Below, piece by piece: positions 15,523 through 25,178 of a stretch of 64,000 nucleotides of DNA (within the stretch, counting starts at the first letter, position 1; each line of letters begins with the position of its first letter). The notes below the pieces were generated by a model. The model did no database searches. It was not told where the DNA came from and saw only the letters and a list, made by a program, of their open reading frames with translations. Source of the stretch: Pararoseomonas sp. SCSIO 73927 (GTDB lineage: Bacteria > Pseudomonadota > Alphaproteobacteria > Acetobacterales > Acetobacteraceae); the NCBI RefSeq assembly GCF_037040815.1, contig NZ_CP146232.1, forward strand, positions 2,660,501 through 2,724,500, written 5' to 3'. The position numbers and the translations under genes are program-made.

Positions 15523-18462
15523 ATGCCGACCGACCTTGTCATCATTCAGATCGTCGGCGGTGTCCTGCTCTCCGGGGCTGTCCTCCTGGCCACCCGATCC
15601 GCCATCCGGTCACGGGACCGATCCCGCACCGACGCACTCCGCGGGGATACTGCCCCGTTCATCCGCTCCGCCGAGCAATGGCAGGGCGATGCCGGGCAGC
15701 GTGCCAGGCTGGCACTCGAGCAATTGGTCCGGCTGGAACGATCCCTGCCGCCGGTCGGTCCTCCTGGCTCCCGTACCGCAGCCCCTGCCACGGATGCACC
15801 AGCGGGCAGCCCGATCCGTCCGGCTTCCCCAGACTTGTCCGCCGCGTCCGACGTACGTCCGGAGAAGGCCGTCAGCCCAGCCGACAAGCCCCTACCGCCC
15901 GAGACAGGTGCGAGGACAGGAACTCTGAAGCCCCACCTGCCGGATCACCGACCAGACGGAGAGATGACCGTGCTGGAGGCAGCAGATGCCATTCGGGCGC
16001 ATCATGAAAAGGGCGCCCTCCCGGCGGAGAGCGGCCAGGCCGCCGCTGGTGCATCAGGCCCGACCACCGCGGAGATCGTCGCCGGGGTCTTTGCTGCCCT
16101 GCCGCCAGCCGATCCCAAGGCTCCGGAGAGGCCGACGCCCGCCCCCGGGCACCAGACTGCCCAGGAGCGGGAGGAGCCGTCCGGCCTCTCGAGAGTCTTC
16201 ATCCGCGAGACCGAGAACCCAGCCTCGTCCGGGAAGCATGCTCCTCGGCCCGGGCAGACGTCCGGATCCGCAGGCGACGACGATGCGCTCGCCAGCTTCT
16301 CGCTCCGGTCCCCCGGGCACCCTGCCGCCCCCAGCATACCAGCCGCTGGTCACGAGGCACCTGTCCGCCCGGTCGAGCAGGTGCGCAGCGCCGCGGAGAG
16401 GGCCGCCTGGATTGCGCCGGGCACCGAGATCACGATCCGCCACACCCGCATCACGGGCGGGATGATCTACGTGGGCGAGAGCCTGCCCAATCCCCGGGGC
16501 TGGGGGCCGGACAGCTGTCTCATCAATCCCTCCCTTCCGATCGCCCGAAGATACCAGCCCGGCGACGCCACAGGCCTGAACTACCTGCCGGACTACGACT
16601 CCCTGACGTCCGCGGGACGCCGGGCCTACATCGACTGGCTGGCTGGAGGGCGGGCGGACCCCAGGGCCGAGATCGGCCTCGTCCTCCTGTTCTTCTACGG
16701 GCTGGAGCGCAGGCTCTTCCACGAGCGTGAGGTGTCGGACGCACCGGTCCTGGTCGCCGAGGTCGAGCGCCTCCTCGGTATCTACGGAACCAACGGGTCG
16801 TTCCGGAACCACGCCACCAACTTCCTGGCAGCCGCTGCCCTCCTTTCCGGCAAGACGCCGGGAAGGGTCGAGCCAGCCCCGGCGACGGACTGGCTGAGCG
16901 AGATTCCCCTGGCGACGCTGCTGCATCTCGGGACCGTGCTGGCGGAGGGACGGCCGCTGGATGCGGAGGATGCACTGCTGTGGGTGCTCGGGACTCCCGA
17001 GGCGCGTCTCCGGACGCCGGGCCAGCGCTGCTTTCCGGAACTCCGCCAAGTCTTCGCGGCCCGCTTCAGCGAGAGCCATCCTCGAGGCCTGGCCGTCCGT
17101 GTGCCCAAGCGCCGCATCACCGCGACCTACCGGGCCGCCAGCAGCACCTTCACCGCAGTCATACCCGGGCCGCACGAGAAGCTCCCGGACATCTCGGGGA
17201 CCAGCGCTCCCCTGGGAGAACTGCGGGACCTCCTGGAGTCCAGCCAGATCGATCTCGATGCCTACAGCCGCCTCATCGGCCGCAGGCCCGAGGCGCGTGG
17301 CACCCTGGAGGCGGCCGTCCTGCTGCCCATGCCCCTCCGGGAAGCGGCGACGGCCAGTGCAGCAGAGGAGACGCGAAGGGTACTCCTGCCTCTCCTCAGA
17401 GGCAGGTCGATCGTGGCCATCGCCCCCCGCACCCTGTTCCGCACCCTCGGCATCGCTCTCGACGATGGCGCGAAGCGACCGACCGCGTCCGCTATTGCCC
17501 AGCTCACCCAGCGGCTCGACGCGCTCGGCTTCGGCATCGAGCCGGACCGACGCTACGGCGGCGAGGCGGTGACGACCACCGCGGACATGGTGCTCTTCGA
17601 GGCACCGGGGGGCGCTCCGGTCGATCCCGAGCGACCGGTCTTCGTCCAGGCGAAGGTGACGGTAGAGGTGGCGATCCTTGCCGCGGCGGCCGATGGCGAC
17701 GTCTCCGACCAGGAGTTCGACGCGGTGATCCGCGACGCCCGGGCGATCTCCGGACTGAGCGCCGCGGAGGCCCTGCGTCTGGAGGCCTTCGTATGGTCCC
17801 TGCGTGATCGCGCCAAGGGCGGCGGCGCCCTACGACGCATCGCGGGCCTACCCTTCGATGCTCGGCAGGCCATCGCACGCTCGGCCATCGCGGCCGTACT
17901 CTCCGACGGCCAGGCATCCCGGACCGAGGTCGCGTTCCTGGAGCGGCTATACCGCACCCTCGGACTGCCGCCCGAGAGCGTCCATTCCGCGCTCCACCAG
18001 GGAACGAGTACCGAGCCGCGGCCCTCCCGTAAGGCGGTTCAGGCGCCTGCCGCGGGTGGGACCCAGCCTGGCGTCGCTCTCGATGCGGAGCGGCTCGCAC
18101 GCATCCGCCAGGAGACCACGCAGGTCTCCTCGCTCCTCTCCGGCATCTTTGCCGAGGAACCGCAGCCGGAGACGGCGGTGGATGACGAGGTGCCCCTGCC
18201 CAGACAGCCCGTCGAGGTGGCCGCCCGGTTCGCTGGCCTGGACGGCGCCCACGGGACCCTGCTCGAGGCGCTACTGGCCGCTGGCGAGCTGCCGATGGGC
18301 GAGTTCGAGGCCAGGGCGAAGGAGCTGCGCCTGTTCCCCGAGGGGGCAATCGAGACCATCAACGACTGGGGCTTCGACCGCTACGAGGAGCCTCTCCTCG
18401 AGGCCGACGATGACCTCGTGACCGTCGTGGACCACCTGCGCGTCCAACTCCTGCCTGCCTGA
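15523..18462 (+). CDS. TerB_N/TerB/TerB_C-domain protein with N-terminal membrane anchor
   Basis: 979 residues from ATG 15523, preceded by GGAAG. An N-terminal helix (DLVIIQIVGGVLLSGAVLLA) anchors it in the membrane, followed by about 250 residues of Pro/Ala-rich linker. From about residue 285 comes TerB_N (WIAPGTEITIRHT, GGMIYVGESLP, LNYLPDYDSL, GRRAYIDWLAGGR, VLLFFYGLERRLF). A TerB core near residues 720-830 carries paired acidic motifs (AAADGDVSDQEF and VLSDGQASRTEVAFLERLY), typical of metal-binding TerB. The C-terminus (RIRQETTQVSSLLSGIFAEE onward) fits TerB_C. The gene ends 10 bases before the BrxD-like gene, so they form one operon. Ter-type proteins are linked to stress and phage defence. 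Confidence 0.85.
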   Translation: MPTDLVIIQIVGGVLLSGAVLLATRSAIRSRDRSRTDALRGDTAPFIRSAEQWQGDAGQRARLALEQLVRLERSLPPVGPPGSRTAAPATDAPAGSPIRPASPDLSAASDVRPEKAVSPADKPLPPETGARTGTLKPHLPDHRPDGEMTVLEAADAIRAHHEKGALPAESGQAAAGASGPTTAEIVAGVFAALPPADPKAPERPTPAPGHQTAQEREEPSGLSRVFIRETENPASSGKHAPRPGQTSGSAGDDDALASFSLRSPGHPAAPSIPAAGHEAPVRPVEQVRSAAERAAWIAPGTEITIRHTRITGGMIYVGESLPNPRGWGPDSCLINPSLPIARRYQPGDATGLNYLPDYDSLTSAGRRAYIDWLAGGRADPRAEIGLVLLFFYGLERRLFHEREVSDAPVLVAEVERLLGIYGTNGSFRNHATNFLAAAALLSGKTPGRVEPAPATDWLSEIPLATLLHLGTVLAEGRPLDAEDALLWVLGTPEARLRTPGQRCFPELRQVFAARFSESHPRGLAVRVPKRRITATYRAASSTFTAVIPGPHEKLPDISGTSAPLGELRDLLESSQIDLDAYSRLIGRRPEARGTLEAAVLLPMPLREAATASAAEETRRVLLPLLRGRSIVAIAPRTLFRTLGIALDDGAKRPTASAIAQLTQRLDALGFGIEPDRRYGGEAVTTTADMVLFEAPGGAPVDPERPVFVQAKVTVEVAILAAAADGDVSDQEFDAVIRDARAISGLSAAEALRLEAFVWSLRDRAKGGGALRRIAGLPFDARQAIARSAIAAVLSDGQASRTEVAFLERLYRTLGLPPESVHSALHQGTSTEPRPSRKAVQAPAAGGTQPGVALDAERLARIRQETTQVSSLLSGIFAEEPQPETAVDDEVPLPRQPVEVAARFAGLDGAHGTLLEALLAAGELPMGEFEARAKELRLFPEGAIETINDWGFDRYEEPLLEADDDLVTVVDHLRVQLLPA

Positions 18463-18472
18463 AGAAGAAAGC

Positions 18473-19837
18473 ATGACCGTCCAAGCCAAGATCCGTCCCC
18501 GCGACCGCGACACCATCATCCAGGCCCTGTCGGCGGGCGTCGTCCCACGCGTCGGCCTGCAGCACGTCCAGGTCGGGCGGGCGCGGGAACTCCAGGCCCT
18601 GGTCCGGGACGTCGAGCGCATCGCGGACGGTGGCTCCTCCATCCGGTTCGTCATCGGCGAGTACGGCGCGGGCAAGAGCTTCTTCATGAGCCTCGTCCGG
18701 CTCGTCGCCCTGGAGAAGCGGCTGCTGACCGTCCATGCGGACCTCGGTCCCGACCGGCGCCTCCAGGCATCGAACGGCCAGGCGCGCGGCCTCTACGGCG
18801 AGGCCGTCCGCAACATGGCGACCCGCACCAAGCCGGACGGCGGCGCCCTGCCCAGCGTCCTGGAGCGCTTCGTCGCCGACCTGGTGAAGGCAGCGGGGGA
18901 ACGGGGCGTCCCCGTGAAGCGGGTGCTCGAGGAGCGCCTTGTCCACCTCCAGGAGGGCGGCGGGGGCTACGACTTCGCCACCGTGGTGGAGGCCTACTGG
19001 CGGGGCAGCGAGGATGGCAACGAGGAGCTGAAGGCCAACGCCCTGCGCTGGCTCCGCGGCGAGTTCTCGACCAGGACCGAGGCGCGGCAGGCGCTGGGCG
19101 TGCGCAACATCATCGGCGACCAGGACCTCTACGAGGGGCTGAAGCTGATGTCCGCGCTGGCGAGGCTCGCGGGCTATGCCGGGCTGCTCGTCGTGTTCGA
19201 CGAGATGGTCAACCTCTACAAGCTCCAGAACAAGCAGGCGCGCGAGCAGAACTACGAGCAGATCCTCGCCATCCTGAACGATGTCCTGCAGGGCAACACC
19301 GGGGGCATCGGCTTCGTCATGGGTGGCACACCCGAGTTCCTCACGGATACCCGTCGCGGCCTGTACAGCTACGCGGCCCTCCAGTCCCGCCTGTCCGAGA
19401 ACTCCTTCGCCCGGGACGGGCTGGTGGACCTGTCCGGCCCCGTGCTCCGCCTCCAGAGCCTGACGCCCGAGGAGCTGATGATCCTGCTGATGAACGTCAG
19501 GAACATCTTCGCCGGTGGCGATCCGTCGCGGCATCTCGTGCCGGACGAGGCCCTCCAGGCCTTCATGGTCCACTGCAGCGAGCGCATCGGCGAGGCCTAC
19601 TTCCGGACACCGCGGAACACGATCAAGGCCTTCTGCCAGCTGCTGTCCGTGCTGGAGCAGAACCCCGGGGCCGACTGGCGCAGCCTGCTCGGGGCCGTGG
19701 AGGTCACGCCGGACGTCCCCGAGGACGACGGCGACATCCCCGAACCGGAAGGCACTACCGGCATCGGTGCAGGTGGCGGCGCCGAGGAAGGGAAGGACCC
19801 GCGCGACAGCGGGCTGACAGGCTTCCGCCTTGGATGA
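18473..19837 (+). CDS. BrxD-like (DUF2791) P-loop ATPase
   Basis: 454 residues. The ribosome site GAAGAAAG lies just before the ATG. Walker A GEYGAGKSF is at 62-70 and Walker B LLVVFDEM at about 238-245. A sensor-like GFVMGGTPEFL and Arg-rich QSRLSEN follow. This matches the BREX-system ATP-binding proteins (BrxD, DUF2791), AAA+-like ATPases that in type 2 BREX are encoded beside the BrxHI helicase. Here the same pair is kept, but no PglX methylase, PglZ phosphatase or BrxC/PglY was found in the window. The last 50 residues are acidic and disordered. Its stop overlaps the helicase start region. Confidence 0.88.
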   Translation: MTVQAKIRPRDRDTIIQALSAGVVPRVGLQHVQVGRARELQALVRDVERIADGGSSIRFVIGEYGAGKSFFMSLVRLVALEKRLLTVHADLGPDRRLQASNGQARGLYGEAVRNMATRTKPDGGALPSVLERFVADLVKAAGERGVPVKRVLEERLVHLQEGGGGYDFATVVEAYWRGSEDGNEELKANALRWLRGEFSTRTEARQALGVRNIIGDQDLYEGLKLMSALARLAGYAGLLVVFDEMVNLYKLQNKQAREQNYEQILAILNDVLQGNTGGIGFVMGGTPEFLTDTRRGLYSYAALQSRLSENSFARDGLVDLSGPVLRLQSLTPEELMILLMNVRNIFAGGDPSRHLVPDEALQAFMVHCSERIGEAYFRTPRNTIKAFCQLLSVLEQNPGADWRSLLGAVEVTPDVPEDDGDIPEPEGTTGIGAGGGAEEGKDPRDSGLTGFRLG

Positions 19838-19838
19838 T

Positions 19839-22151
19839 ATGCGCGCCTACGACCTCCTCCACCCCGAGGTCAGGCGCTGGGTCCATGACCAGAGGTGGAC
19901 CGGGCTGCGCGAGATCCAGTCCCGGTCCATCCTGGAGGTCAGGCAGGGAAGGGGGGACGTGCTGGTCGCCGCGTCCACGGCGGCCGGAAAGACGGAGGCC
20001 GCCTTCCTCCCCGTGCTGTCCGAGGTCGCGGACGACCCGGTTAACGGTCTCGCGGTTCTCTACGTCGCCCCGCTCAAGGCGCTGATCAACGACCAGTTCG
20101 GGCGTCTTGAACAGCTCTGCGAGCGGCTGGAGCTGCCTGTCGTGCGGTGGCACGGCGATGCCCCCACCTCCGCCAAGACCAGGCTCCTGGCCCGGCCGCG
20201 GGGCGTTGTCCTCATCACGCCGGAATCCATCGAGGCCCTGTTCTGCCGTCGGCCCGCGGCCGCCAGGACGCTGTTCGGCAACCTCCGCTTCATCGTCGTC
20301 GACGAACTGCACGCCTTCCTGGCAGGACCACGGGGCATCCACCTCGCCTCCCTTCTCCGGCGCATCGACACCGCTGCTGCCAGTCCTGCGCGCCGGATTG
20401 GCCTGTCGGCGACCCTGGGCGATCTGGATGCCGCGGCGGCCTGGCTGCGTCCCTCCGATCCGGCCCGGGTCCGGATGGTCCGGTCCACTCAGCCGGGCAA
20501 CGAGATCCAGCTGCAGGTCCGCGGCTACATCGAGCCTGCCCGACCCGTGGAGACCGGGAAGGAGGGCGGGGCAGGAGAAGCCGAGGAGGCTGCGGAGGTG
20601 GCCATCACCTCCGTGGCCGGACACCTGATGACGACGATGCGGGGGCACAACTCCCTGGTGTTCGGCGGCTCGCGTCAGCGGGTGGAGGTGCTCGCCGATC
20701 TCCTCCGGAGGAGGTGCGAGGCGGACCGGGTCCCGAACGAGTTCTTCCCCCATCACGGCAACCTCTCGAAGGAGATCCGGGAGGAGCTGGAGGGGCGCCT
20801 CAAGGAGGGCAAGCTGCCGACGACGGCGGTCTGCACGTCCACCCTGGAACTCGGAATCGACATCGGTTCCGTGAAGTCCGTGGCCCAGATCGGTGCCCCG
20901 AGGTCGATCGCATCCCTGCGGCAGCGGCTGGGCCGCTCGGGGCGCAGGACAGGCATGCCAGCCATCCTGCGGATCTACGTCATCGAGGAAGAGCTGGATC
21001 CCGATCCGAACCTGCTGGATACCCTCCGGCAGGAGACGGTGCGGGCCATCGCGGCCATCCGGCTGCTCGGGCAGGGTTTCATCGAGGCCCCTGGCACCGT
21101 GGAGGGTCTGGGATCGGCGCTCCTCCACCAGGTGCTCTCGGTAATCTGCGAACGGGGCGGCGCGCGGGCCGAGACGATCCACCGGATCCTGTGCGGCCCC
21201 GGTCCCTTCTCCGGGGTGGGGACGCAGCTCTTCCTGGACCTCCTGCGCAGCATGGGGTCGCATGAGACCAGGCTGATCGAGCAGGCGTCCGACGGCACGC
21301 TGATGCTCGCATCGGCGGGGGAGCGGCTGTCTTCCTCCCGGGACTTCTACGCCCTCTTCGCGAGCAGCCAGGAATGGCAGGTTGTCACTTCGGGAAAGAC
21401 ACTGGGTTCGCTCCCCGTGAACAACCCCGTGCTGCCCGGTAACCTCATGGTCTTCGCGGGGCGCCGGTGGGTCGTGAAGGGGGTGGACGAGGCCGCCCAC
21501 GTCATCACGGTGGAATCCCACAAGGGCGGCAAGGCGCCTCTCTTCGGAGGATCGCCGGAAGCGGTGGATGACCGCCTGTCGGCGGAGATGCTGTCCGTCT
21601 ACATGGAGGACGGCGAGCCGGGATGGGTGGATGAGACCATGCACCGTCTGCTTGCCGAGGGCAGGCGGGCGTTCCGTCGCCTTTCCCTGGACAGCAGGCG
21701 GGCCGTGCGGTCGGGTCGTGACGTCCATCTCATGACGTGGCGGGGTACCCGCTCCAACGGCCTCCTGGCCATCCTTCTCGGCGCTGACGGCTTCAAGTGC
21801 TGGCCACATGACTTCGGCGTCGTGGTGACGCAGCCCGATGTGCAGGCGCTCGCCCGGAAGCTGGCCAGGCTGGAGGCGGAGGGGGTTCCCGACCTGGGGG
21901 TTGTCGTTGCGGACGTCGGCGCCCTGGCGTCAGGGAAGTTCGACGGCCTGATCGCTCCCAAGGTCCTCCAGTCGTTCTGGGCGCTGGGCATCCAGGGCGT
22001 CGCCCAGGATGTCCGGTCCGCCGTCTCTCCGCTCAGGATCAATGACGCCGGGGAAACCTCGGGCGCTGGGGAGGGGAGCGGGACTGGAGGCGATTACTCG
22101 GCGAAGCATCGGTCCCCGGACCCACCGATCGGGAGGTCCGCCCGGGTTTGA
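19839..22151 (+). CDS. Lhr/BrxHI-like superfamily II DEAD/DEAH helicase
   Basis: About 770 residues from ATG 19839; a TTG at 19830 would add three residues and overlap the upstream stop by eight bases. Motifs in order: Q-like LREIQSRSI, Walker A ASTAAGKTEAA (about 47-57), Ia APLKALINDQF, Ib ITPES, motif II VVDELH, motif III LSATLGD, then the RecA2 motifs TSTLELGIDIGSV and RQRLGRSGRR. A C-terminal extension follows, as in Lhr and BrxHI. The protein should translocate on nucleic acid as the effector or processing partner of the BrxD-like ATPase. Intact; the coding sequence ends about 70 bp before an IS630 element. Confidence 0.88.
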   Translation: MRAYDLLHPEVRRWVHDQRWTGLREIQSRSILEVRQGRGDVLVAASTAAGKTEAAFLPVLSEVADDPVNGLAVLYVAPLKALINDQFGRLEQLCERLELPVVRWHGDAPTSAKTRLLARPRGVVLITPESIEALFCRRPAAARTLFGNLRFIVVDELHAFLAGPRGIHLASLLRRIDTAAASPARRIGLSATLGDLDAAAAWLRPSDPARVRMVRSTQPGNEIQLQVRGYIEPARPVETGKEGGAGEAEEAAEVAITSVAGHLMTTMRGHNSLVFGGSRQRVEVLADLLRRRCEADRVPNEFFPHHGNLSKEIREELEGRLKEGKLPTTAVCTSTLELGIDIGSVKSVAQIGAPRSIASLRQRLGRSGRRTGMPAILRIYVIEEELDPDPNLLDTLRQETVRAIAAIRLLGQGFIEAPGTVEGLGSALLHQVLSVICERGGARAETIHRILCGPGPFSGVGTQLFLDLLRSMGSHETRLIEQASDGTLMLASAGERLSSSRDFYALFASSQEWQVVTSGKTLGSLPVNNPVLPGNLMVFAGRRWVVKGVDEAAHVITVESHKGGKAPLFGGSPEAVDDRLSAEMLSVYMEDGEPGWVDETMHRLLAEGRRAFRRLSLDSRRAVRSGRDVHLMTWRGTRSNGLLAILLGADGFKCWPHDFGVVVTQPDVQALARKLARLEAEGVPDLGVVVADVGALASGKFDGLIAPKVLQSFWALGIQGVAQDVRSAVSPLRINDAGETSGAGEGSGTGGDYSAKHRSPDPPIGRSARV

Positions 22152-22311
22152 AGTCGATCCACAACTAGGATGGAGGAGGCCACCCGGGTCGGCCATGACG
22201 GACTGCCGGACGCGGGTGTAATACCCAGCGCACGAACTGCTGACTCATTCGTGTGAGGTGCTGCACGGCATGGTGTGATTCGGTGTTCTCCGAGGTGCCG
22301 GAGGGGACGGG

Positions 22312-23381
22312 ATGGGCACGGCGGTGGCGATCCGGACCGATATGGAGGCGGCGGAGTTGCGCCGTCTGGCCCGGCGCGAGCGCGACGGGCGAGTGGCGGC
22401 CCGGCTGATGGCCTTGGCGAATGTGCTGGACGGCATGAGCCGGGAGGCGGCGGCCCGGGCTGCGGGGATGGATCGGCAGACGCTCAGGGATTGGGTGATC
22501 CGCTTCAATGCCGAGGGTGTGGCGGGCCTCCGTGATCAGCCCCGCTCGGGGCGCCCGACGCGCATGACCGAAGGGCAGCAGGCCGCCTTCAAGGCGGTCG
22601 TGCTGCGCGGCCCCGACCGGGAGAGGGATGGTGTGTCGTCCTGGCGCATCGTGGACCTGTGCCGGGTGGCGGAGGAGCGCTTCGGCGTGAGCTACCGCGA
22701 GAGCGGGATGCTGCGGCTGGTGAAGTCGCTCGACCTATCCTGGCAAAAGACCCGCCCCAGTCATCCCAGGGCGGACAGCGCGGCGCAGGAGCGGTTCAAA
22801 AAAGGGGCCTCGCTGCGGCCCTGAAGGAGATCACCCGTACCCACCCCGACACTGAGGTCCAAATCTGGTGCCAGGACGAGGCACGCGTGGGCCAGAAGGG
22901 GCGCGGCGCCCGCATCTGGTACGAGCGTGGCATCCGCCCGAGCGGCATCATCGACCAGCGGCACGCGTCCGCCTGGATCTTCGGCGCCGTTCGCCCTGGC
23001 ACCGACCAGGCCTTTGCCCTCGTGCTTACCGAGGTGGGCACGGCGGCGATGCAGGCCTTCCTCGACCGGTTCAGCGCCACCCTGCCCGAGAAAGTGCATG
23101 CCGCCCTGCTGCTGGATGGTGCGGGCTGGCACATCGCTGGCCACCTCGCCACACCGGCCAACATCAGCCTCGTCTTCCTGCCGCCCTATGCGCCGGAACT
23201 AAACCCGGTCGAGCGTGTCTGGCTCTACCTCCGCGAGCGCTTCCTCTCGCTCCGCCTCTTCCCAGACCTCGACAGCATCATCGACGGCTGCTGTCAGGCC
23301 TGGAACCAACTCACCGCGGAGACAGGGCGCATCGCATCCCTGACTAACTACCCATACCTGCAGTCAGTCAGAACTTCATGA
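22312..23381 (+). CDS. IS630 transposase made by -1 frameshifting (ORFA/ORFB)
   Basis: ORFA (22312-22824) holds the HTH region: RRLARRERDGRVAARLMALA, GMSREAAARAAGMDRQTLRDWV and a winged HTH near RYRES. ORFB, in the -1 frame up to 23381, carries the DDE catalytic core: first Asp in WCQDEARVGQKGRG, second in LLDGAGWHIAGH, and Glu in APELNPVERVW. The frames overlap at A6G (22798-22804) within ERFKKGAS, a classic slippery heptamer. The shift joins them into one protein of about 355 residues. No other damage is visible, so the element may be active. Confidence 0.85.
22798..22804 (+). other. Slippery heptamer A6G for programmed -1 frameshift
   Basis: AAAAAAG followed by GGG at the ORFA/ORFB overlap of the IS630 transposase. 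The direction (-1) agrees with the relative frames. This is the usual expression strategy for this IS family. Confidence 0.75.
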
Positions 23382-23533
23382 GCCGGGTATAAGCCCTTCA
23401 GCGCTCTCGCGTCTGACGACGATGCTGGAGGGCACAAGCGAAGTTCCGCGGCGGGGGTGGTCCGGCAAGGAGATCCTCGACCCGGGCCAAACCCTCGACC
23501 CTTGTCACGTCAAGCCGCGGGGTACCCATGGCT

Positions 23534-24955
23534 TCAGGCGCCGCGTCGGCGTTCCACGACCGCACGAACCTGGGCCTCGGCTCGATCGGGACTGTAGGTA
23601 TAGCCGTTGAACAGGGCGAACAGCTCCCGGACGAGCTGGGAGACATAGGGGGCTAGGTTCAGCGCGGACGTGCCAGCAGGAAGCTCGACGAACCGCTCCA
23701 ACGCACTGGTGCTCGATCGGTGCTCGAAGGCGATCAGCTCGCCGCCTCCGTTCAGGGAGACCAGGCGCCGGTCCTGGAGCCCCCCCCAGCTGACGAGGAA
23801 CCCCAGCTTTCCCTGGTCCGGCTCAGCCCCGAGTGCATCTGCGAACGCGAGCGCTGTCGCCATGGCTTCGGTGACATTGGAGATGGTTGCCTCGATGTCG
23901 AGGATGACCCCGGGAGCTGCGCCGCGAGAGTGGGCGGTGGAGTCCTCGGGCAGCGGCCGCCGGAGATAGAAGCGGCCCGACGGCTCGAGCCTCGAGAACT
24001 CCCGCATCTTCCACCAGTCGGTCAGATCTACAAGGGCATCCCAGCCGCCTGCGTCCACCGAGGGCCGGTCGCCCCGGTTCGGATAACCTCGGCTATCCAT
24101 CCAGAGGTCGTTCGAGTACCTCGGGTGCGACCGCATCAGCCGGTCCCTGAAGCCCTGGTCGGCGATGAAGCCGCTCGCGGGAGGGTCGAGCACCGCCGCG
24201 ATTTCCATCTGGCCGAAGCTCTCCGGCAGCGGCAGCAATCCCCTCGCCCGCTCCTTCTGTTCGGCACGAACTGCGCACTCGTCGGCGAACTCCCGGCAGA
24301 TCTCCTGCAGCCCGGGTCGACTGACCCTGTTCATGGCGAGGCCAAGATCGGCGAGCAGACCGGGCAGATCGCTGCTGCGCAGGTGCCGCCTCACGAACCT
24401 CGCCAGGTCCGCCTCCCGGTTGTCGAAGCAGATCTCCATGATCTGCCGCCAGTCGCCCGGTCCGGCGGCCGCCGAGGATACGGTGTTGTTCGCGCCCAGC
24501 GTCCGGAACATGACATCGCCCCGACGGAGGAGGTGTCGTGTCTCGTGCCTCAGGTCGGCCTTGATGGCGACTGGAACTTGCACTCCCGTCGGAACCTCGA
24601 TGACCGGATAGGCGATGCCCGCTCTCTCGACGAACGTGACCTCGATCCCGAATGGCTCCGAGGCATAGGTCGAGACGAGACGCTGCAGGACGTCCACATG
24701 GAAGCTTGACCGCGGATCCGGGGGAGGGTTCTCGGCCGGGGATCCGGTCCTGTCGTCGAATCCGATGAGGAGGAAGCCACCCCCGAAGTTCCGCAGCGCC
24801 AGCAGCGCTCGCACAAGCTTCGCCCTGTGTTCCGGTCCGTCGATGTCCAGCCAGCTCTTGATTTCAACCCTCAGTGCCTCGCCCGGTGCCCGCACCAATG
24901 CCTCGGCCTGACGCTCGTCCATCTTCCCGACCCGCCTCGTGTTACGGACTGCCAT
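23534..24955 (-). CDS. AlbA_2 (Schlafen-type divergent AAA_4) domain protein
   Basis: 473 residues from ATG 24955 (MAVRNTRRVGKMDERQ); the second Met at 24922 is an equally good start. The N-terminal 150 residues match AlbA_2: ALRVEIKSWLDIDGPEHR, LVRALLALRNFGGGFLLIGF and DDRTG, the nucleic-acid-binding fold of bacterial Schlafen-like proteins. The rest is not recognised; it ends in an Arg-rich tail (QVRAVVERRRGA). No membrane segment. Proteins of this type often sit in defence islands. It lies downstream of the broken nuclease gene on the same strand, with a 223-base gap. Confidence 0.75.
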   Translation of the reverse strand: MAVRNTRRVGKMDERQAEALVRAPGEALRVEIKSWLDIDGPEHRAKLVRALLALRNFGGGFLLIGFDDRTGSPAENPPPDPRSSFHVDVLQRLVSTYASEPFGIEVTFVERAGIAYPVIEVPTGVQVPVAIKADLRHETRHLLRRGDVMFRTLGANNTVSSAAAGPGDWRQIMEICFDNREADLARFVRRHLRSSDLPGLLADLGLAMNRVSRPGLQEICREFADECAVRAEQKERARGLLPLPESFGQMEIAAVLDPPASGFIADQGFRDRLMRSHPRYSNDLWMDSRGYPNRGDRPSVDAGGWDALVDLTDWWKMREFSRLEPSGRFYLRRPLPEDSTAHSRGAAPGVILDIEATISNVTEAMATALAFADALGAEPDQGKLGFLVSWGGLQDRRLVSLNGGGELIAFEHRSSTSALERFVELPAGTSALNLAPYVSQLVRELFALFNGYTYSPDRAEAQVRAVVERRRGA

Positions 24956-25178
24956 GTCCAGCGAATCGTACGATCCGACGCTGGGGCCAGCCCTCATGCC
25001 TTGAAGTCGTGCTGGCGGTGTCGCGCAAGCTGCCACTTCCCGGAAGGAGGCGGCCAAACCTGCAGACAGCCAGGTCAGGCAGGTGTGGTGATGGCATCCG
25101 AGATCCTGGTGGCGCTCCCACGACGAACGCTGGCTTCCGAATTCCGCGGGTCGCCTGGCTGCGTCCGGCCACGCCACG

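Larger units (their letters stand above)
22222..23389 (+). mobile_element. IS630-family insertion sequence
   Basis: About 1.17 kb. The ends are inverted repeats: the left reads ATACCCAGCGCACGAAC..CTGACT and the right, reverse-complemented, ATACCCGGCTCATGAAG..CTGACT, about 80% identical over 25 bp. Tips CCC/GGG are flanked by TA dinucleotides at 22222-22223 and 23388-23389, the TA target duplication typical of IS630/Tc1-mariner. It sits just after the BrxHI-like gene and does not interrupt it. Confidence 0.85.

Noticed and set aside
16054..17175. 373-residue minus-strand ORF inside the TerB gene
   Set aside because: Low-complexity shadow without motifs; the plus strand carries TerB_N there.
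18473..22151. A complete BREX locus
   Set aside because: Only BrxD- and BrxHI-like genes are present. PglX, PglZ, BrxC/PglY and BrxA/B homologues were not found in the window.
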